Origin: Blasia pusilla
Lineage: Eukaryota > Marchantiophyta > Marchantiopsida > Blasiales
Assembly: GCA_050084515.1 (NCBI GenBank)
Contig: CM114275.1
Coordinates: forward strand, 13,454,001 to 13,518,000
Reading direction: 5' to 3'
DNA length: 64,000 nucleotides
Shown here: piece by piece, positions 51,154 to 61,034 of the stretch
How positions within the stretch are numbered: position 1 is the first letter of the stretch
How the letters are laid out: each line of letters starts with the position of its first letter
Notes under the pieces: model-generated
What the model was told of the DNA's origin: nothing
The model's database searches: none
The model's input: the letters and a program-made list of their open reading frames with translations, nothing else
Position numbers and translations under genes: made by a program

Positions 51154-51770
51154 GTGAGCACTTTTGCATCGTATAGTGCACTCCAGGTCCTACAGAAGGA
51201 AACCCACATTTGTGCAATTTGTGATGATGGGGAGGACCTGGTTGTTTGCGGCGGACCTTGTGCTAGGCACTTCCACGCAAGTGCAGAGTCAGCAAGGGCT
51301 ATAGAGAACTCTTGTCTAGGGATCAACCTCCCACCTAGCCATGAGGGGAGCTTGTTGTGCCAAGATTGTGTGAAGAAATTAGCCAATTATGCCATGTGTG
51401 GTCTAGAGGGGAGTTTTGCAGAGAGTGACGATTCAGGGCTTTGTGTGAGAAAGTGCCTAGATACATTTTGTGTGAGGTTTTTTTGCTTTACTTGTTTGCC
51501 TCCGGGAGTGAAGTCCTGCCCCATGTATTATTGCCCATAATGCCATAAGGACGATGAGGAGTTGTGGGAGGATATGGTGTATTGTCCTAGGTGCCTCACT
51601 ACATGGCATTGGACTTGCTTGAAGAAGGCTATGAGCAAGGGTTATGCATGCGATCGGATTATATATAACCATGATGCATGTGGCGAGGATAGATGGTGGT
51701 TCTATTGCCACCACCATGAAGTTGATCCCACATTTCAGACTTCTTTGAGAGATCATATTTCCTGGATTTG
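51154..51770 (+). CDS. EDM2-like PHD finger module
   Basis: The first part reads 'THICAICDDGEDLVVCGGPC' and 'ARHFHASAESA', then 'LLCQDCVKKLANYAMCGLEG' and 'CLDTFCVRFFCFTCLPPG'. After a TAA at 51,538-51,540 the frame resumes as 'MVYCPRCLTTWHWTCLKKAM' and 'DRWWFYCHHHEVDP', ending 'SLRDHISWI'. In Arabidopsis EDM2 an 'ICAICDDGG.L.CCEG.C.RsFHA' PHD is followed by two more Cys/His clusters and a 'YC.kHe....g.p.RDHi' end, so both the fingers and the closing motif agree. EDM2 is a nuclear chromatin regulator that controls heterochromatin marks at intronic transposons. The expected Cys/His residues are largely present; the stop suggests a pseudogene or a small unrecognised intron. Confidence 0.72.
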
Positions 51771-52092
51771 ATTTTCAGGTTGGCGGATGAGAGGTCCGTG
51801 TCTGTACAGAATTCCGTGGCGTTTTGGTGGAGATTGCACATTGGCCACTTCTGATACAAAGAGGGTTGAGGCTCTAAACATGCTTACTAGGTTGTGGTAT
51901 GACTTCAAATATAGACTCTCCGTTACCTATCCTCTGATTTTGAGAGTTCCAATCTTTTGAAATTTTGAATGAAATTTTGATCGAAAGGCCATAATTGCAA
52001 AACTATATAATATCAGGTTTATTATCTACATTGTGCATTAGTCATGTTTTGGAAGAAAGAAATATAATTGTGGCGGTTTCTAAAAATTTTTT

Positions 52093-52470
52093 GTGATTAG
52101 AGTCTTGATTTGGATGTGTCTAGTTGCAAGTGGAATTCTGTATTCATTCGTCATCCATTGCCATATCCAATCACGCAAGTATAACTTTAAAGCTAGGTGG
52201 CCCATAATGGAAAACCATTGGCAACACAATACCAAAATGAGAATTGATGAGCTTACCCCACTCCCAAGTGGCAATGTCTCTAAGGTGTTCGTCCCTCATG
52301 AGACCTCACCCGGATGCACATCGGGTACAATGCCAACCTCTCTCTTTGCGGAGATTGTAGCCTGCATCATGACCTCCCCTGAATTGCCCCATGATGAATA
52401 GTGTCGGCTTAGGACTAACTTTATGAAATTGGGTGGGAGAGACAAATTGTCTCCGTGATGCCACACATGG
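52093..52470 (+). pseudogene. Exon-like segment shared with 7.4 kb
   Basis: The plus-strand frame gives 'KARWPIMENHWQHNTKMRID', 'PSGNVSKVFVPHETSPGCTS' and 'MPTSLFAEIVACIM'. The last part is shared with 7,345-7,512. It follows the PHD module in the same direction. After the stop at 52,401 related bases continue to about 52,460. No domain is recognised. Confidence 0.45.
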
Positions 52471-52799
52471 CATTTGTGGGAATTGGGTAAGTTTTTGGAG
52501 AATTTCAGGTGGACCATCCTGAATTCCTAGAGGAATGAACGTGGTATTAAATATGTCCACATAGATTCGTTGTCCTTGTCCATCCAGGATGGGAGATTGC
52601 ATGACCCTGACGACCATGATCTATTCAAGAGTAAATCGAGCTTGGTGGCTGTTCTCAGGGAAAAAAAATTGTATTGGAAAAATGTCAAGGAAGGAAAACC
52701 CCCAACCCCAACTGGTCCACCATCCACTCCACATCCAACCATGTTTGGTCGGTTGAGGGCAGAATTTGTCCCATAAAATATATCTCAGTGGAGGTTGAT

Positions 52800-53166
52800 A
52801 TGGATAAAGAGAATTTTGTTTGAATGTGGTGGGCATGTGGATGACATGGTGGATAGGAATACCATCCACTTGATTTGCTGATCCTTTTCCAAATCCTCTA
52901 GACATCTTGGAAAGACATTGATTCATTTATGGGTCTCATCTCAAGGTCTGTATGTGCTTCATTACAATTGGTTCAAAGAATCCATTGAAGTGGGGCACTT
53001 GGTAGAAAGTACTCCACATGACTTGGTTGGAAATTGGCCATTGAAACAACCTTACCGAATCAACAAAGTCTCCGGAGACATGGAGGAGCTTACAGATGAG
53101 TGCCAAACCACAAAGGACGAAGAAACAGATTCCACCAGTTTGTATAGTTGCAAAAGTAGTGCATAG
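52800..53166 (+). pseudogene. Possible BRCT-like domain
   Basis: Plus-strand pieces read 'LFECGGHVDDMVDRNTIHLI', then after frame breaks 'LIHLWVSSQGLYVLHYNWFK' and 'ESIEVGHLVESTPHDL'. The pattern F..cGG.v.d.v....tHLi ... v.h..Wf..Si..g.lv.e is that of a BRCT phosphopeptide-binding domain. A tail of charged residues ends at 53,166. The match is by pattern only and the middle is broken. BRCT domains occur in chromatin and DNA-repair proteins, which would suit the PHD neighbour. Confidence 0.4.
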
Positions 53167-53384
53167 AACGTGTAATTAGACTTGCTTTTTGTATTTAATG
53201 TGGGTTCTGTCTCACTGATTTTGCCTTAATACGATCATATGTAGTGACTACATTCCAAATTGGCCAATCAATTGTATAAAGGTAGGGAATATCAACAACC
53301 TCACGCAGTTTTGTTACCACCCTATGAGCATGTAAATACATTTTGTTTATGGTTGATAGTAAGGTGCGATATCTTTAGATTTTC

Positions 53385-53970
53385 ATGGATGTCCCACCTA
53401 GCCGTCCCTATTGGGGGCATAATGGTCATCATCATGCGCCCATAGGCAATCCTCCATACGGCTTCCGACCTAGAAGAGGCAGGTTACCATTACAACATCC
53501 AGAACAGATCAAAGCTCGTGATTCCAAACTTTGGGATCGGGAGGAAGTCCTGGTGGCACACTCTAAAAGTGCAAGGATGAGATGTCCTTGTGTAGCTTAT
53601 AATGGGTCTTGCACACTAGCCTTGCGGAATGTTTTCACTCACCTTCAGAAACATGGAAGACATCTAGAAAGAAGAGTTTATGGAGTTCTAGGCGATGAGG
53701 ACTGGTGTGATGAAGAGTGGAGGTCCGTTTGAAGACAATAACCGCAATGATGGGGTTGATGGTGAAGGTGACATTGTTGATCATGGGATTGATGTGCAAC
53801 GAATGGTCCATGATATCTTGCAAGATCTTGATCCATTCTATGATGATGTTGAGAGCATGGAAGACATCAGTGATGTAGCCCAAGAGAGTGGAGAGGACGC
53901 ATATGATATTGGGCAAGAAGAGGACGAGCAAGGATGGATGTTTGGGTTGCCTCTAACATGGTGCGCAATT
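53385..53970 (+). pseudogene. CACTA-type transposase-associated domain fragment
   Basis: One frame gives 'DREEVLVAHSKSARMRCPCV' and 'LRNVFTHLQKHGRHLERRVY', resembling the transposase-associated domain of plant CACTA elements (i.CPC..C.......v..Hl...Gf...Y). A second frame gives an acidic stretch with 'VQRMVHDILQDLDPF'. Sequence ends near 53,970, where an opposite-strand gypsy integrase relic begins. Catalytic parts of the transposase are absent. Whether it belongs with the PHD locus or is a separate insertion is open. Confidence 0.5.
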
Positions 53971-54430
53971 ATGCATATGGTCCTTCCAAACCATACCATC
54001 GTGTCCCTCCAATAAGAGAACATCAGATGGCAAAACATCACGCACTCTCAAGAAAGTACGCCTCGTGGTAAAACCTGACATTATGGGTTTTATCTGTTGC
54101 AAGTAGACATAGTCTCCTTGATGAAACCTTCGGATAGCCGTTCGATAACCTCATCCCCGAATAGTTGTATATCTCAATGTATCCCAATGCTACGCAATCG
54201 CCAAGTTCTCAAATGCCATGGGCATCACTCTCCAAAACAACTAAATTCTCTGAGAATATGCTTGCATCCATACATCGGGGTCATGAAGGTTAAACACCTC
54301 ACTAGCATCTTGACGAATGGCCGCATGTAAATCTGAATCTCGGCCATAAAGCAACAAGTGTAGTGAAAAAGACGTTAAGTATGTCTGCCTACTGAATCTA
54401 CATTCCATCCACGGAAATAGAGATTTCACA
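53971..54430 (-). pseudogene. Ty3/gypsy integrase C-terminal relic
   Basis: The minus strand reads 'MECRFSRQTYLTSFSLHLLL' and 'YGRDSDLHAAIRQDASEVFN', then 'DPDVWMQAYSQRI' (54,241-54,429), the region after the catalytic core in gypsy integrases. At 53,976-54,011 'tccttccaaaccataccatc' is shared with 36,835-36,860 of the other relic. It is a short dead piece cut at both ends. Confidence 0.75.
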
Positions 54431-54690
54431 TAGCTCCTTGGCTCTTGACCTATTGTAGGAGGTCAAGAGATACTTCCCAAAGTGGAAAGGAAACTATACT
54501 CAAAATGGTAATTTACCCAACATAGTAAGTTTCTCCATATGGGCTTAAATGAGCCAAAATGAAGGGAAAACTCTCTCAAGTTACTTGTGGCCTCAATAGA
54601 CCATCCTTGATCTCATGAGGGTTTCCTCCACTATTCTTAAAGGCGATCTACAAGATATCATCGATCTATCCTAAGAGATGTAACAAAAGC
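54431..54690. repeat. Dispersed repeat family member 4
   Basis: It matches the second half of the 35.3 kb repeat: 'agctccttggctcttgacct', 'tcaagaga.acttcccaaag', 'tggaaaggaaacta', 'aaatgagccaaaatgaaggg' and 'tggcctcaa'. The first half is absent because the integrase relic ends here. Confidence 0.75.
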
Positions 54691-54869
54691 AATTGAATAA
54701 CTTCTTTGAATCATCCCATGTCATGTGAGGAAACAAGATGTGACGAAATCAGTGAAAGATGTTACAAATCTTAAAGATAAAAAGTGACCGGGTCCATTCG
54801 TGCGCTCATAGAAAAGCTTCAATGAAATCTAAACATGGAGATAACTTGACATACCAGAATGCCATGAAT

Positions 54870-55173
54870 GCGCTACCGTTGCGGCTCCCAACTATTTGAC
54901 TACTCAAGAAACTAGGGTTTTCTATCTATTTTCTTCAATTCTATTGATATAAATTTTTTTGATTATGAAACCCTATATTGCATCAGGATGTAGGGCATCC
55001 TGATACTATATAGGATTAGATAATCCTAGTAATGTTACTTCACAAACAACCTACATCATATTTATGACTCTTCCGACGTCTAAGTCAAAATCATCAATCT
55101 AGTCTTCTCCTTATATAAGAGGACTAACCAAATTAATGGTGTACAATAAGAAGTGGATGTTGAAAATCCAACA
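54870..55173 (-). repeat. LTR-like repeat, inverted partner of 38,797-38,990
   Basis: Read on the minus strand it starts TGTTGGATTTTCAACATCCA at 55,173, includes a 'cctcttatataaggag' TATA-like block, 'cttagacgtcggaagag' and 'attatctaatcctatata', and runs to 'aaaccctagtttcttgag'. Its orientation is opposite to the copia coding sequence that follows, so it is likely a separate or solo LTR. Confidence 0.65.
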
Positions 55174-55880
55174 TGCCAAATCCTTTGAAGTAGTAGTAGT
55201 CACACAATGACATATCATGTAATAGTGACAATGATATCTATTATCATTTGCAATGATTTTGAACCAAAAATTCACATATGTCAATCATGTCTTATATTCC
55301 TTATGAAAAAAAATACAATCCTCGATTGGAATCATAGTTATTGAAAACTAAGTTAGATTCAAGCTCGTCAAACATCCAAACCGCTACAATTGGTACTCAC
55401 ACAAAATAGGGAAGCTTAATCTTGGTTAGTCAGTTAAATGTGATTATCTTAATTAGGGCTAATTAATCATAGTTAGTCTAACTCAAGACTATGGTCCACA
55501 TTGGTCAAAAAAACACCAAAAGTTGGTTCCTAACGTCTTATAGAGCTTATCAAGATCTTTCCATCGCATCCAAAATTGCTCGATTATGACATTCTAAGCT
55601 CATACAATAGCAATTTTAGTGTAGGAAAGTGCAATTAGTGAAAGAAAATTATGAAATTTGCTCTATATCGGCCAATTTCGACTAGTTCTTCCATCTAATT
55701 AATCAAATTTGGAAAAGTTCACATTGATTTCTATTTAGGAGTTGTCTATGCTTCAATTAGAGCAATGGAGAGCATGAAATTATATTTTTTGTGAGCAAAA
55801 TCGTTCGTCATGGAATATTCATCAACAACAACCAAAAGGGAGAAGCTAGATAAGTAGAATTATAATGTCTAGAAGTTTTG
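55174..55880. other. AT-rich stretch upstream of the copia gag, no gene seen
   Basis: No LTR end or primer site could be fixed for the plus-strand copia element. 'acaattggtactcacacaaaat' at 55,386 is only a weak primer-site resemblance. Confidence 0.4.
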
Positions 55881-55881
55881 C

Positions 55882-56529
55882 ATGAAAAGATTTCTCATGG
55901 GTCAAAAAATATGGGAGCTTGTTATAAGCGATGAGGCCAAGCCGGATGGTGACTCAAGAGACTTGAATGTTCATGTTTGGAACAAACGCGCAAGGCAAGT
56001 AATCCTCTATATTTCAATAACGATCAACTCGCCAATGATTGGTCACATTCAAGATGTTGATATTCCGAAGGAGGCTTATGATGCATTAGAAAAATTATTC
56101 CAGACATCTACAAAAGCTAGAAAGCTTCAATTGAAACAATAATTGAATGAAGTGAGGAAAGGATCGCAAAGCATCAATGACTATATTTTGAATATCACAC
56201 ATATTGTTGGTCAATTGAATAGCATTGGAGTGAAAGTAGAAGATGATGATATGATTTTGTGTACTCTTCAAGGCCTTCCAAAGGATTACAAGTCTTTTGA
56301 GATTTCTATCTCTATGAGAGAGACGTATCCAACCTTTCAAGAGTTAGTCACACTTTTAATTAGTGAAGAGATGTGCTTAGTAGGTAGCGGTAGCTCGTCT
56401 ATTACACAAGAGAGTGCGCTATTTACAAAGAATGGATCAAACAAAGGTAGAGATCATGGTAGAAGCTCCGATGGTTGTGGTGGATATCAAGCATTTGGAG
56501 GAAGAGGCGCTCAACATAACTTCACTTAA
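55882..56529 (+). pseudogene. Copia gag (UBN2-type)
   Basis: It reads 'MKRFLMGQKIWELVISDEAK', 'DVDIPKEAYDALEKLFQTST', and after a TAA at 56,140 in the same frame 'NEVRKGSQSINDYILNITHI', 'LNSIGVKVEDDDMILCTLQG' and 'LPKDYKSFEISISMRETYPT'. This is the gag-polypeptide (UBN2) family of copia. The single stop at 56,140-56,142 replaces a residue between 'LKQ' and 'NEVRKG'. A Gly-rich tail precedes the zinc knuckle. Confidence 0.88.
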
Positions 56530-56582
56530 TCAATTGCGAACCATTACCAAATAGAATCACAAAGTGTTGATGGTGGAAAACG

Positions 56583-57080
56583 TTGGGTCGAGGCCAACAG
56601 CAGAGGATCCCTAGATCTTGCAATTACTTTGGGATGAAGGGTCACTATGTAAAGTTTTGCTTCGAGAAGAAGGCAGATATGAGAATGAAAGTCTTACAAC
56701 AAAAAAATATGTGGATCAACAACACCAAGGGTAGTATCAAGAACAAACAAAGATATATAGAACAACAACACCAAGGGCACTATCAAGAACAACAACATTT
56801 ATAAACTAAGCACCTCTTGGTCATGACTCATTATGTGGGAGCAATGGTTAAGAATGACTCGACATCAGATTGATGCATCAACTCTGGTGCATCAAATCAT
56901 ATGGCCTCACAAGCTAAATGATTCAGTAGTATGGAGCTGGTGAAAGATCCTGCAATAGTGCTTACAAAAAATGATACATAACATCATATCACACATACTA
57001 GTAAAGTTCCAATAGCATCATATGGTCTTTGTGCTATTGGAAATGTCCTCTATATTCCTATTAGTGTAAGAAATTTGATC
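56583..57080 (+). pseudogene. Copia zinc knuckle and protease remnant
   Basis: The zinc knuckle is 'CNYFGMKGHYVKFC', in which the second Cys of CX2C is F; so the knuckle is damaged. Downstream at about 56,870 is 'CINSGASNHMASQAK', corresponding to the copia protease signature W.iDSGAs.HM. The catalytic Asp is Asn and the Trp before it is a TGA stop. This copy could not process its polyprotein. Confidence 0.8.
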
Positions 57081-57261
57081 TCTATATGATAGATAATAGA
57101 ACAGGGGTATCAAGTGAATTTTAACATAGATGGTTGTTTCATTGAAACAATGGAAGACCAGATTATGATAGCCAAAGGAACTAGATCTAGCATAATGTTC
57201 AAATAAGATGTTTCTATGCCAGAGATTCAAACAAAAATATATGGTTAAACTAACCAACAAG

Positions 57262-58150
57262 TCACAGATCTAAATATGTGCCATAAGAGAATTGGACATA
57301 TGAATCTTCAAAGATTACAGAGTCTTTCATTATCTAATCTAGTAATAAGACTTCCTAAATTAGCGAGTCCGTATTATGTTAGAGGTATGCTCTACTTGCC
57401 AATTTGGAAAATAAGCTAAATTTCCATTTCCAAATCAAGGTAAAAGAGCATCCAAGCTATGAGTTGATTCACAATGACGTGTGGACAAAATCACAACATA
57501 GCCTTAGTGGTTGCGAGTACTTTGTTTCATTTATTGATAACTTCTTTAGGTATATATGAGTGTAGTTTTTGAAAGTCGAGTCAGAGATATTCTCAGTGTT
57601 CCAAACATTTAGAATTCTAGTACGGAAGCAGACTAGAGAACACATTCTGAAATTATGTTGTGATGGAGGAGGAGAATATCATTCAATAGAGTTTGATGAC
57701 TACTTACGTCATAATGATATCCAATGACAAGTGACTTTCCGATACACTCTACAAAAAAATGGAGTGGATGAGAGGATGAATCGACATATTGCTGAGGCGG
57801 CACGTGCTATGTTGAATGAGAAGAATATGCCTAAGTATATTGGACGAGACTGTAGTGTGCGCGATCTTCTTAATCAACTAAACTCCAGTAGTAGGAGTTC
57901 ATGATAAGACTCCATCCGAAATCTTCTCAGAAAGTAAACCTGATTTTTCCTTCCTGAAAGTATTTGGTTGTATTTGTTATGCTCATGTTCCTTCTAAAAG
58001 ACGTAAGAAATTAGAACTCAAATCTGAAAGATATATCTTCATTGGCTATGCTAATGGAACTGTGGTGTATAAGTGTTACATTCCATCATCTAGGCACCTT
58101 ATTATTAATCGCGATGTTGTCTTTGATGAGCTCAAGTCATGATATGCTCC
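57262..58150 (+). pseudogene. Copia GAG-pre-integrase and integrase
   Basis: 'HKRIGHMNLQRLQSLS' and 'EVCSTCQFGK' form the zinc-binding pre-integrase region. The core has 'CEYFVSFIDNFFRYI' (first D), 'GGGEYHSIEFDDYLRHNDIQ' (second acidic region) and 'KNGVDERMNRHIAEAARAML' (catalytic E in 'vdER'). The post-core part reads 'FLKVFGCICYAHVPSKRRKK' and 'ERYIFIGYANGTVVYKCYIP', up to 'INRDVVFDE'. Several stops and frame changes are present. An unassigned tail (58,197-58,410) corresponds to the spacer before RT. Confidence 0.88.
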
Positions 58151-58410
58151 TTTTGAGCCTATTCCACCTTTAAACTAGTCCCTTGAGGGAGAGAATATGA
58201 CTATAAACCAACAAACATTGCCTATAAAATTCCCAAGTACTAGTGCACGATTAGGAGAGGTCCTAGATTCGTCAGGTAAATCTATCAGTCAATGGATGAG
58301 AAGAGTACGTATGGAGTCTGTTGACACTAGTCACAACTCGAGTCATGTGTCGGAGGAGATCTTTAGTGCCTCGAGCCTTCAAGTGCCTTCATCTCCTCTT
58401 GACATTTAGT

Positions 58411-58878
58411 TTTTTTAACTAACAAAAAGGTTTCCTTTCCAAACCAATAAGATGATTCAAAATTAGTTTAAAAAAAAAAAATAAAATTAACCATAAGAGA
58501 ATTTAAATCATACATCATACACTAGTGTTTGGCGGATCCGAAGTTTGCCAGATTCTGTAAACGGCATGGGAATTCACGTATGATACATTCCTCGGAGCTT
58601 AGCCGACACGAAAGAAACCAGAGTGATGTAGACCCGTAACTGGATCACTAAATAACCTTGGCCCATTTATGAACGAAACTTTCTAGTTAGCGTACAAGTC
58701 TTTGACGGCGGACACGTGCCTCACTTCACGGGGTAACAGGTTCAAGTCGAAACTTCGTAGTCGGTCACGTTACTTGTGGGTCCGGAGGGTAGTTTGAGTG
58801 AAGGGAGACTCCACCTTTCTGAGCGAGAGTAATAAAGAGACATGCAGCCTGCTGTTTGTAGTATAACTAGCTAACTAT
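58411..58878. other. No gene seen
   Basis: Starts with A-rich sequence after the copia fragment. Nothing coding is recognised. Confidence 0.4.
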
Positions 58879-59323
58879 CTAACTATAAGACCATCTAACT
58901 TATAGTTAGATGGTCACACACGACGATGGGAACGTTATGAGTTTTTTAGGTGGGATGTTTGGAAGTATCTTCCGTTTTGGTGCGGCTCTTTTAGAGCAGG
59001 GTGGGAGAGAAAGTTATTAATAATTAATAATTAATCTAGGCTATAGAGGTGTGGACGACACGTAGATGGACAGGAAAGATAACCGTAAAAAAAAGTGACC
59101 AACTAACTATAAGACCATCTAACTTATAGTTAGATGGTCATACACGACGATGGGAACGTTATGAGTTTTTTAGGTGGGATGTTTGGAAGTATCTTCCTTT
59201 TTGGTGCGGCTCTTTTAGAGCAGGGTGGAAGAGAAAGTTATCCATAAGTAATAATTAATCTAGGCTATAGAGGTGTTGACGACACCTCTACAGCCTTAAA
59301 AACCGTAAAAAAAAGTGTCCGTG
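58879..59323. repeat. Near-identical tandem duplication of about 222 bases with hairpins
   Basis: Units are 58,879-59,102 and 59,103-59,323. They share long identical stretches, including 'cgatgggaacgttatgag' and 'ggtgcggctcttttagagca'. Each contains GACCATCTAACT-TAT-AGTTAGATGGTC (58,889-58,915 and 59,113-59,139), a perfect 12-base stem with a three-base loop. Few substitutions separate the units, so the duplication is recent compared with the transposon relics. Confidence 0.92.
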
Positions 59324-61034
59324 GGGGCCGCACTATGTTTGCTGAAAGTTTGGTTTTGAACATTTTGGTGTGGGATCGCTTCGAGCCAGGAATCGGTGTT
59401 CCTCCTCGCAAGTTTAGACCTCGCTGCCAGTTGAGTGCGAAGCAATCCGAGATGCCTTCGTCTGACCGTGTATCGTCTCCGCAAGCTATGCTCAGCGTCC
59501 ATGTGATGCTTCTAGAGCACTTCGCTGTTGAAAACCACCCAATCGCAGGCTAGATGTCTCGGTCTCCTCGTTCAAGGCTCAATTTTTTAGCATTTATACA
59601 TTACAAATGAATAAACCAGCTGTCGAGTTCGACGCACTGTTATCCAAAGCGTCGTCAACCGAGAGAAGTGCACGATCCTACTGTTTACATGAATCTTGGA
59701 GTATATCATTAAAGTCCTGACCCAGATGGGTGCATAAGTAGACTACGCATCCTAATTGTGCAGACACACCTTGTCGAAGTAGTACCTGACGTAGATCACT
59801 GTTTCTTGCAAACTCCATAGAGTCGGGAAGAGAGGGACTAGTCTTATCACTTCTCGTACATTTTCAGATTGCGTCTCTCCCAGTGTCGGCAGGGTGCCTG
59901 TCCCCATATTTCCGATCAAGTCTCTTCCACAAATTGATGATCACAGTTAATTTCCCGGCTAAGGAGAGAGTAGCGGAGATTTGGGAGTAGTGTGCCAGCG
60001 TATGAGCTTTTGGTGAGCCTCACATTTCTTACCAAAGTTGGTCAGGCCGCTTCTTTCGCATGGTCATCAGTGTTATGTCTGAATGCAGAAGAATTTTGCT
60101 GACGTCTCAAGGTGGAATTGCGATTATGAAGCCCGGCGGCACATTACTGTATGTGTTATAGGTAGCTACTGAAAAGAGCGCGATTGCCTTTGACGAGAGT
60201 CGGTGCAAGCTAGGATTTGGGCATGATTACTCGTTTTGTATTGTTCCACTTGATTCTTAACTTGGGTTGTGATTATCTCACATTTTTGTGTCGTCAAATT
60301 CTTTCTCGAGAATCCGTCGAGATCAAAGCGAGTGAGAGTGGATAATCTTAGCTCTGTAGTTCTGCGACGAATCGTGATGTATTAGCCACTGCCATTGATA
60401 TGAGGGGTTGAGATCATTAGATCTCATCTTACAGTGTTGAGATGCGAGCGTCGGAAAGTTTGGGAATGTCTGTTAGTCCCGGGTGCATCGAGTGACGATC
60501 TGAATCGAATTCGGACCTTACTTTTACAAGTGATAGGTTGTGTATACGATTGAGAATGTGCTCTGTAAGTCTGGACATCTGCTAATGGAAGATCTACTGA
60601 TCAGTGCTTTCTCTTGGTTCAGATTGAGATTCTCTAGCTATACGAAAAACAAACGAATTTTAGGTTACAGCTCGCAGTGACAGACCATAACCACGCATCT
60701 TCGAACTCATCGGGACGGGAGTGAAGTTCTTACATTTGCTGAGCTTAACTACGAGATGTTCAAATATTCATTGCTGTGGAAGTACAATATGCAAAAATCA
60801 TAGGTGCTGAGAGAATGACTCCGAATGGGATCGTCGTCGAGGTCAAGCTAGATTGCAGAAGGTTGCGGATGTCAAAGAGGTTGCCGGACATTCCTATCAT
60901 ATGACAAGACGCCAGAAGAAACTCATCAGATTCCAAGCCCGGTCGAATTCAGATAATCTGCATATCTGAAAGTTCTCACACATCAGGGAAAGAAGGTCAG
61001 CGAGGATCTTCTAGAGAGTGGTGGGGCAGCAAAG
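59324..61034. other. Upstream region of the ureide permease gene
   Basis: About 1.7 kb without transposon similarity that I can see. An open frame at 59,335-59,553 is of unknown meaning. The region should hold the promoter and 5' UTR, perhaps with a leader intron, but no TATA box or start site can be assigned with confidence. Confidence 0.45.

Larger units (their letters stand above)
55880..58410 (+). mobile_element. Truncated Ty1/copia retrotransposon
   Basis: The order is gag with UBN2-type domain, zinc knuckle, protease remnant, GAG-pre-integrase, integrase core and the post-integrase region; then it stops. RT and RNase H, which follow integrase in copia, are absent. Frame breaks occur throughout. 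No 3' LTR was found. Confidence 0.85.

Noticed and set aside
58735-58765. tRNA-like B box 'ggttcaagtcg'
   Set aside because: No A box at suitable distance and no cloverleaf could be drawn.
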